Source: Gulosibacter molinativorax
Lineage (GTDB): Bacteria; Actinomycetota; Actinomycetes; Actinomycetales; Microbacteriaceae
Assembly: GCF_003010915.2 (NCBI RefSeq)
Contig: NZ_CP028426.1
Location: 1,364,001 to 1,428,000, forward strand
DNA length: 64,000 nucleotides
Direction: 5' to 3'
Shown: in pieces, positions 60,718 to 64,000 of the stretch
Numbering within the stretch: position 1 is the first letter of the stretch
How the letters are laid out: the number at the start of each line of letters is the position of its first letter
Translations under genes and position numbers: made by a program
Notes under the pieces: generated by a model
Told to the model about the DNA's origin: nothing
Database searches by the model: none
What the model saw: only the letters and a program-made list of their open reading frames with translations

Positions 60718-61149
60718 TCACCGGAGGTCCTCGGCGAGCATCACGATGATGCCGCTCGGCCCGCGCACGTAGGTGAGCTTGTAGACGTCCTCGTAGTTCG
60801 CGACGCCGCGCAGCGGGTAGCAGCCGTGTTTGGCTGCCGTCGCCAGCGCCTGCTCGATGTCGTCTACTTGGAACGCGACCCGGTGCATCCCAATTTCGTT
60901 GGGTTGGGTCGGCGTCGTCTCGATTGCTTCGGGATGGATGTACTCGAACAGTTCGAGGCGACCGTGACCGTCGGGGGTGCGAAGCATCGCGATCTTCGCG
61001 TGATTGCCGTCGAGTCCGACGGCGGTGTCTGCCCACTCACCGCTAACCGTCTGACGCCCCTCGAGCTCGAGGCCGAGGTCGGTGAAAAACGCAATCGCGG
61101 CCTCGATGTCGCGCACGGCGATGCCCACGTTGTCGAGCTTGATAGTCAT
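60718..61149 (-). CDS. VOC-family (glyoxalase/dioxygenase-fold) protein
   Basis: 143 residues: DNVGIAVRDIEAAIAFFTDLG, GRLELFEYIHPEAI, GMHRVAFQVDDIEQAL and YKLTYVRGPSGIIVMLAEDL are paired beta-alpha-beta-beta-beta modules with metal-site acids and His. Substrate unknown. ATG at 61149; the upstream in-frame extension is not conserved-looking. Confidence 0.85.
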   Translation of the reverse strand: MTIKLDNVGIAVRDIEAAIAFFTDLGLELEGRQTVSGEWADTAVGLDGNHAKIAMLRTPDGHGRLELFEYIHPEAIETTPTQPNEIGMHRVAFQVDDIEQALATAAKHGCYPLRGVANYEDVYKLTYVRGPSGIIVMLAEDLR

Positions 61150-61302
61150 ACGAATCACGCTAAATGGTCTGCCCGCGAACGACATGCGAACGCGCGGCTC
61201 CGACTCGCCCGCAGCGACCCTCGACATCCTCGCAGGAACCGCGACAGTTATCCCCTGGTGCGCGATCTAGCCTGATGGACCAAGCCGCTTTCGGAGGTCA
61301 TC

Positions 61303-61680
61303 ATGTCTGATCCCACCGTGTCGAATCCGAACTTCTATCGAGTCGTGTTCGAGAATGACCGCGTGCGGGTGCTCGAGTATCTCGACCATCCGGGAGACGC
61401 AACCACGCCGCACGATCATCCCGACTCGGTCATGATTACGCTCAGTTCATTTTCTCGTCGGCTCAAGAGCGGCGACCGGCAAGTCGAGCTTGAGATTCCA
61501 GCCGAGCAGGTTCGCTGGTTGGATGCACAGGAGCACTCGGGTGAGAACACCGGCTCAACAGATACGCGGGTCATTTTTGTCGAGCTGAAAGAGCCAAAAG
61601 GTGACAGTGCTGTGTCTGCCGGTGCGGATGCTCCCGCTGATGCTGGGCCATCGGGTGCACCCCTCGGTCCGAGCCAGTGA
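61303..61680 (+). CDS. Small cupin-like cytoplasmic protein
   Basis: 125 residues. NFYRVVFENDRVRVLEYLDHPGDATTPHDHPDSVMITLSSF has the spaced His/Asp residues of a metal-binding cupin, and QEHSGENTGSTDTRVIFVELKEP the second strand set. C-terminal 25 residues are Ala/Pro/Gly-rich. ATG at 61303 follows GGAGG (CGGAGGTCATC). Function unknown. Confidence 0.7.
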   Translation: MSDPTVSNPNFYRVVFENDRVRVLEYLDHPGDATTPHDHPDSVMITLSSFSRRLKSGDRQVELEIPAEQVRWLDAQEHSGENTGSTDTRVIFVELKEPKGDSAVSAGADAPADAGPSGAPLGPSQ

Positions 61681-61710
61681 CGCTGTAGGAACGTTGAACC
61701 GGGACAGATC

Positions 61711-62010
61711 ATGGAAATCGACGTCCGCGAAATAGCGCTCGCCTTTGACGGCGCCGTTGAACAACCTCACCACGGTTTTCCATCATTTCGGGTCAAGAAT
61801 CGAATCTTCGCTACGCTGCCCGAGCCCGACACACTGCGGATCATGCTCGACGAATTCGGCATCCGCACGGCGGTGCTCGAGTACCCCGAGTTCTGCAGCG
61901 AGCTTTATTGGGGCCGCCGCCTCGCCTGCGTGGAGATCGACGTCTCCGTAGCTGAAGAGATAGTCGTTCGTGGTTTGCTCGAGGATGCTTGGGCGTTGAA
62001 GGCGGCTTGA
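61711..62010 (+). CDS. MmcQ/YjbR-like protein
   Basis: 99 residues: EIDVREIALAFDGAVEQPHHGFPSFRVKNRIFATL and VEIDVSVAEEIVVRGLLEDAWALKAA resemble the CyaY-like YjbR fold. It may be a DNA- or protein-binding accessory. It starts 31 bases after the cupin-like gene, so they may be co-transcribed. Confidence 0.8.
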   Translation: MEIDVREIALAFDGAVEQPHHGFPSFRVKNRIFATLPEPDTLRIMLDEFGIRTAVLEYPEFCSELYWGRRLACVEIDVSVAEEIVVRGLLEDAWALKAA

Positions 62011-62123
62011 GCCGGTTTCGAGACACTCAAGGAACGAAAGGCGATGCGCTCCAAGCGCGCATAGTGACGCCGCCAGGGACCCAAGAATCCGCGGCCAAAA
62101 GGCTGTCGTGAGCCGCAGTGCAG

Positions 62124-62490
62124 TCAATCCGTCACGACGCCGGCTCGCACCAAGTATTTCCGGAGGTTATGCGTCAGCGGCACCGAATCGACCTCATCGC
62201 CACGAAACCAGCGTGCATCCGCAGCATCGTCGCCCGCGCGCAGACTCCCGCCAACCACCCGCGCCACAAAATCATGCACCTCAACCACGCGCCCGTCGTC
62301 CGTCGGGATGTCAACGACCCAAAGTTCGCGCCCGAGCTCGATGACGAGCCCGGTCTCCTCGCGCGCCTCGCGGACCGCGGCCTGAGCGGGCGACTCGCCG
62401 GGTTCCGCCTTGCCGCCCGGGAACCGAAAGTCGCCATTGCTCGGGAAGCACTATCCCAATGGCAACTGCTGGCGGATTCCCCGCCTTCAT
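62124..62490 (-). pseudogene. Nudix hydrolase with broken N-terminus
   Basis: On the minus strand an intact Nudix box is read as GGKAEPGESPAQAAVREARE followed by ETGL, then a normal Nudix C-terminus up to TGA at 62124. Upstream in that frame a stop codon comes within fifteen codons and there is no ATG/GTG start. The adjacent frame begins MKAGNPPAVAIGIVLPEQ, like a Nudix N-terminus, but the frames do not join. A small deletion or a frameshift near 62440-62455 would explain both; a sequencing error is possible. Confidence 0.55.
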
Positions 62491-62510
62491 TCGATTGCTA
62501 GCCTGGCCGG

Positions 62511-63641
62511 GTGCCAACGTCCACCTGTACCCACCGTGTTGCTCCGTCGCGGTTATCCACGCATGCGGTGATAGTGGGCGCCCTCATCGGCGCGCTGCCG
62601 CTCGCCCTCGTGGGTTGTGCATCCGCCCCGGGGGAACTGCGATGGGAAGACGTCATCGAGGATCGACCGTTCGTCGAGCTGACCACCCCGCTCGCCGGCT
62701 TCGAGAGCACGCCGGTCGACAAATCAGCCGCGAACCGAGTGGACACGGTGAGTCACGTGTATCGGGTCGAATCGGTGCACGTCAGCGATCTCGTGACGGC
62801 TGAAGTGCTCGCCGACTACGGTTTTGGGAACACGCGTTATGAGCGCGAGATCCCCACTGAAGGGCTCGTCGCGCCCGACGGCTACGACTTTGCCGCGGCG
62901 AGGGTCACCGTCGATTCGAAACCGTACGCCCCGGTGACGACGCACCTGGCCGAAGGCACCGTTCAGCTCGTAGTCGCCAATGAGAATGGCAGCGAGACGT
63001 ATTCGATCAGTCAGCCTCGCCTCGACAACACGTTCCTCTTCCTTGTTCCCGAAGACGCCGAACCGAACGACGTTGTCTTGGAAGTGACGTCCCGTGGGTC
63101 GAGTCAACAACTGAGTCTGCTCGACGGTTCACGCGTCCGCTCCGACAATGAAGAAATGTACGGCTGCATCAATGTCGTCGGGTTCGTGGCTGGCCAGGAC
63201 GCCTACGCCAGCGCGACTGACGAGTACGGCAATGTGGACGAGCTCTACGCCTACGTCCAGTCAGCAGATCTCTACCCTGCATCGGATGCGTACGGCATTC
63301 CGGAATCGGGACAGGTGTTCCTCCGAGTTCAAGTCGTCGTAGGTCAATCGTTCTACACGGCTACTAGCCCGTCGGGGTCGTTCAGCAACATCCCTCCTTC
63401 GCCCGCGAGCACCGCGTCCCTCCGCCTCGACGACGGCGCCTCGATCGAGGCCTTCGCGGTGAAACCAATCGGAGGCGCCGGGGAAGTCGAGATCTGGTTC
63501 GAGATCCCAAACACCCTCGAGTCAGGCGAATTCGTGGCCGATCTGTCCCCCTATCCGCGACGAGACGGACTCGACGAGGCGTTCGGTGACATCGCCCTGG
63601 AGGCATCCTTATCGTTCACCTATGACGAGGGGACGCACTAA
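62511..63641 (+). CDS. Secreted lipoprotein (376 aa), unknown family
   Basis: GTG at 62511. Signal peptide with a hydrophobic stretch (VIVGALIGALPLAL) and lipobox LVGC (Cys about 36). The mature part is beta-rich (VTVDSKPYAPVTTHLAEGTVQLVVANENGS, QVFLRVQVVVGQSFYTATS, EIWFEIPNTLESGEF). No catalytic motif is seen. It overlaps the following lipoprotein gene (TAATG), so both are from one mRNA. Confidence 0.75.
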   Translation: MPTSTCTHRVAPSRLSTHAVIVGALIGALPLALVGCASAPGELRWEDVIEDRPFVELTTPLAGFESTPVDKSAANRVDTVSHVYRVESVHVSDLVTAEVLADYGFGNTRYEREIPTEGLVAPDGYDFAAARVTVDSKPYAPVTTHLAEGTVQLVVANENGSETYSISQPRLDNTFLFLVPEDAEPNDVVLEVTSRGSSQQLSLLDGSRVRSDNEEMYGCINVVGFVAGQDAYASATDEYGNVDELYAYVQSADLYPASDAYGIPESGQVFLRVQVVVGQSFYTATSPSGSFSNIPPSPASTASLRLDDGASIEAFAVKPIGGAGEVEIWFEIPNTLESGEFVADLSPYPRRDGLDEAFGDIALEASLSFTYDEGTH

Positions 63642-64000
63642 TGGCACACGTCGCGATGCACCCTCGGCGCTCGACTCGGATCGCCGCTGCAATAGCGCTC
63701 GCTTCGGGACTGTGGCTTTCCGGGTGTTCTGCCGACTCGGCCACCGAGGCAGCGCCACTGTCCGGCACCACCATCTCGGCAACGGGAGCTCTGCCGCGAA
63801 CCACCTACGATGCGCATCCTCACGACCGCGAACACGTGCTCGAGGTTCCGGGTGCCGCATTCTGGGTCAACCAGACGGCCCTCACCGATTCGGTGCCGTG
63901 GGATGTGGGAGCGGATCTTGTCGAATCGTTGCCCGAGGATGCGGAGCCGACATTCGACTCCATTCATTCCTCCGCGGGCGAGGAGTTTCTCATCGTGCAG
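63641..64000 (+). CDS. Second lipoprotein gene, 5' part
   Basis: ATG at 63641 shares a base with the stop of the upstream gene. The first ~33 residues are a lipoprotein signal (RRSTRIAAAIALASGLWLSGCS, lipobox LSGC). The rest of the visible 120 residues is an exported beta-type domain (DREHVLEVPGAAFWVNQTALTDSVPW). It runs off the right edge. Its relation to the upstream lipoprotein is unknown. Confidence 0.75.
   Translation, partial: MAHVAMHPRRSTRIAAAIALASGLWLSGCSADSATEAAPLSGTTISATGALPRTTYDAHPHDREHVLEVPGAAFWVNQTALTDSVPWDVGADLVESLPEDAEPTFDSIHSSAGEEFLIVQ

Overview
The window is 64 kb of high-GC actinobacterial chromosome. Several things point to the family Microbacteriaceae: strongly GC-ending codons, very frequent GATGCG and GCATCC words, mostly ATG/GTG starts behind AGGAGG-like sites, and actinobacterial gene orders (DUF3107, ferritin-like protein and RhlE next to an AdnA-like helicase; CBS/MgtE-N protein, DUF1003, Mrp, TatB and O-methyltransferase). 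The genus cannot be fixed from sequence alone. I saw no rRNA, tRNA, CRISPR array, prophage or insertion sequence. The window looks like core chromosome with a few accessory modules.

Layout. 1-12.8 kb: the start of an AdnA/UvrD-like helicase, DUF3107, a ferritin-like protein, RhlE helicase, PHP phosphoesterase, a membrane EEP-family protein, aminopeptidase P, a PadR/HAAS membrane-stress pair, a YflT-like stress protein, and a tightly overlapping CBS/MgtE-N, DUF1003 and Mrp operon. 12.8-13.3 kb: a gene-free stretch with a 56-bp tandem repeat and a phased array of palindromes. 13.3-20.1 kb: tatB, an O-methyltransferase, DUF3117, superoxide dismutase, a 104-bp repeat array, an acyl-CoA synthetase, a PIG-V-like membrane protein and dapD. 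20.1-29.7 kb: a nitrate-respiration module (mog, mobA, narK, narGHJI) behind an iron-box-like sequence and closed by a 19-bp perfect terminator stem. 29.8-37.7 kb: citrate synthase, ferredoxin, DUF6113, TypA, CPBP protease, MalQ and a Tat-exported Rieske lipoprotein. 37.7-46 kb: an MFS transporter, small unknowns, patatin, dodecin, Tpx, DUF808, meso-DAP dehydrogenase and a hemolysin/CNNM-family protein. 46-50 kb: a phospholipid-head-group cassette (CDP-alcohol phosphotransferase, PlsC-like acyltransferase, CdsA-like cytidylyltransferase) with a DedA-like protein and an alpha/beta hydrolase. 50-56 kb: PIG-L deacetylase, PH-domain protein, amidohydrolase, TetR and two overlapping IclR regulators. 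56-58.4 kb: a persulfide-detoxification module (MBL-rhodanese enzyme, CstR-type repressor, Cys-rich 53-aa protein) with a clear palindromic operator. 58.5-64 kb: DHA2 efflux pump, VapBC-type pair, VOC, cupin-like and YjbR-like proteins, a broken Nudix gene and two lipoproteins.

How the genes work together. The molybdenum-cofactor genes supply NarG, and NarK moves nitrate/nitrite. DapD and Ddh together imply that both the succinylase and the dehydrogenase branches of lysine/DAP synthesis exist in this organism. The CdsA, PlsC and CDP-alcohol transferase genes could make an unusual phospholipid. The strongest unexplained structure is the row of eight palindromes at 13024-13254, whose centres lie 31, 31, 29, 31, 31, 29 and 31 bp apart.
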